Source: Bacteroidales bacterium UBA6401 (lineage in GTDB: Bacteria > Bacteroidota > Bacteroidia > Bacteroidales > UBA932). From it: a stretch of DNA of 64,000 nucleotides. Each line of letters opens with the position of its first letter. Positions within the stretch are counted from its first letter, which is position 1. Location: positions 1 through 64,000 of the forward strand of contig DJPX01000029.1 of NCBI GenBank assembly GCA_002438635.1, given 5' to 3'. Under the pieces are notes generated by a model that did no database searches, was not told the DNA's origin, and worked only from the letters and a program-made list of their open reading frames with translations. A program made the translations under genes and the position numbers. Below are positions 63,084-64,000 of this stretch, one piece after another.

Positions 63084-64000
63084 CTAGAATGTTAAAGTGA
63101 TTCCACCCATTACAAGTCTCTGCTGCGGGTAATAACCATTGTTGACTCCTGGAGACTCAGGGTCAATTCCCTCTGGAAGTCCATCCCAAGTGAAGAGATT
63201 CTGACCTTCAACGAATAATCTTAATGAACTGATACCTACAAGGTCCGTAACTTTCTTAGGAAGAGTATAACCAAGCTGTGCAGTCTTTAAACGAAGGTAT
63301 TTTCCATCCCTAATCCAGAAAGTAGAACCTACACCATTATCTCCACCATGTGTAGTGGTAGAAAGGGTAAGACGAGGATATGTTCCTTCCTTATTGTACT
63401 CAGAATATGCACCCTGAACAAGATATAAAGGAGAGTTACCACCTTCTTTAAATGTCTGTGTCCAGATAGTATTGTCATCATATCCATTGTAATATGTTCC
63501 AGTAAGAGAAACATCAAAGAGAGCACCACCTGTGAACTGGGCGTTGAAATCAAACCCATTCCATGTGAAATTAAGGTTAAGACCATAAGTTAAATGAGGG
63601 CGATTGCTAAGTCCGAAATATCCACGGTCGTCAGCATCAATAACTCCGTCACCATTAACATCAACATACTTGATGTCACCTACATTTGGTCTTGTTCCGT
63701 ACCAAGCGCTATTGTCGATCTCCTCTTCACTACGGAAAAGCCCATCTGCCTTCCAACAATACAAACTGCCATACTCCGTCCCTACTACTCTCTGGTAATC
63801 AGCAATATTAGGCGAGTCCTGGTACTTTATCCAGCGAGTGCTTGAATAAGTAAGGCTGGCGCTTACATCGTACCAGAATGGTTTTCCTAAAAGATCAAAA
63901 TGGTTACGATGTGTCAAGAGAATATCCACACCTTTGGAATCTATGGCATTATAATTGGCCCAAGTCGAATAGTAACCGCCCATTGAAGGAGGATAACCAG
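63084..64000 (-). CDS. susC: SusC-family TonB-dependent transporter, locus 2 (partial)
   Basis: The reading frame is open to the window edge; only the C-terminal ~305 residues are seen. Barrel motifs match the locus 1 protein: GDIKYVDVNGDGVIDADDRGY, YLRLKTAQLGYTLPK, and the end NNGYYPQQRLVMGGITLTF. The N-terminal plug and signal peptide lie beyond 64000. A SusD gene follows directly. Confidence 0.93.
   Translation of the reverse strand, partial: GYPPSMGGYYSTWANYNAIDSKGVDILLTHRNHFDLLGKPFWYDVSASLTYSSTRWIKYQDSPNIADYQRVVGTEYGSLYCWKADGLFRSEEEIDNSAWYGTRPNVGDIKYVDVNGDGVIDADDRGYFGLSNRPHLTYGLNLNFTWNGFDFNAQFTGGALFDVSLTGTYYNGYDDNTIWTQTFKEGGNSPLYLVQGAYSEYNKEGTYPRLTLSTTTHGGDNGVGSTFWIRDGKYLRLKTAQLGYTLPKKVTDLVGISSLRLFVEGQNLFTWDGLPEGIDPESPGVNNGYYPQQRLVMGGITLTF

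Overview
The window looks like chromosomal DNA of a member of the Bacteroidota, most likely order Bacteroidales. It carries two SusC/SusD pairs, many lipoproteins with a cysteine lipobox and lysine/proline-rich spacers, a Bacteroidota-type ribosomal protein S16 with an alanine-rich tail, an Rnf complex, tandem deoxynucleoside kinases, and promoters of the Bacteroidota form (TTG, 19 bases, TAnnTTTG) in place of -35/-10 boxes. I cannot place it below order level. Almost all genes are on the minus strand. No tRNA, rRNA, CRISPR array, insertion sequence or prophage was seen, and no stretch over 300 bases lacks a gene.

1-1281 holds a decayed WG-repeat gene. 1282-19047 is a tightly packed minus-strand block, read from high to low coordinates: alaS, a fused LptF/G permease-methionyl-tRNA formyltransferase, two M23 endopeptidases, a MerR regulator, a zinc-ribbon coiled-coil protein, dnaB, an RseC-like protein, rnfBCDGEA, a secreted nuclease and a CNNM-type transporter. 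19281-34938 is mostly housekeeping and nutrient handling: a SIMPL protein, an FKBP isomerase, a ROK sugar kinase with an MFS sugar importer, an acyl-CoA ligase, two deoxynucleoside kinases, an MBL hydrolase, a GH3 glycosidase, uvrA, a membrane TPR regulator, rimM and rpsP. 35020-38399 is a suf iron-sulfur operon (sufB, sufC, a very short sufD) with a PnuC-type transporter gene inserted between sufB and sufC.

38422-64000 is the accessory part and the most interesting region. Two SusC/SusD loci face the same way and share an unusual gene set. Locus 1 has SusC, SusD, a small lipoprotein, a large repeat lipoprotein and two GHL10-family proteins, with a divergent NAGPA-type phosphodiester glycosidase and a glycerophosphodiesterase-LamG lipoprotein beside it. 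Locus 2 has SusC (cut by the window edge), SusD, a DUF5018-like lipoprotein, a second NAGPA-type protein, a third GHL10 protein and a BACON lipoprotein. Between them lie two divergent ATPase genes separated by 33-bp direct repeats, and a zinc-metallopeptidase-like lipoprotein. No classical polysaccharide hydrolase or lyase is present in either locus. My inference is that the pair imports glycans containing phosphodiester links, for example teichoic acid or peptidoglycan fragments, or phosphorylated glycans.

Starts were chosen from visible ATG codons, lipobox signal peptides and stop/start overlaps; family names come from recognised motifs without any database search.
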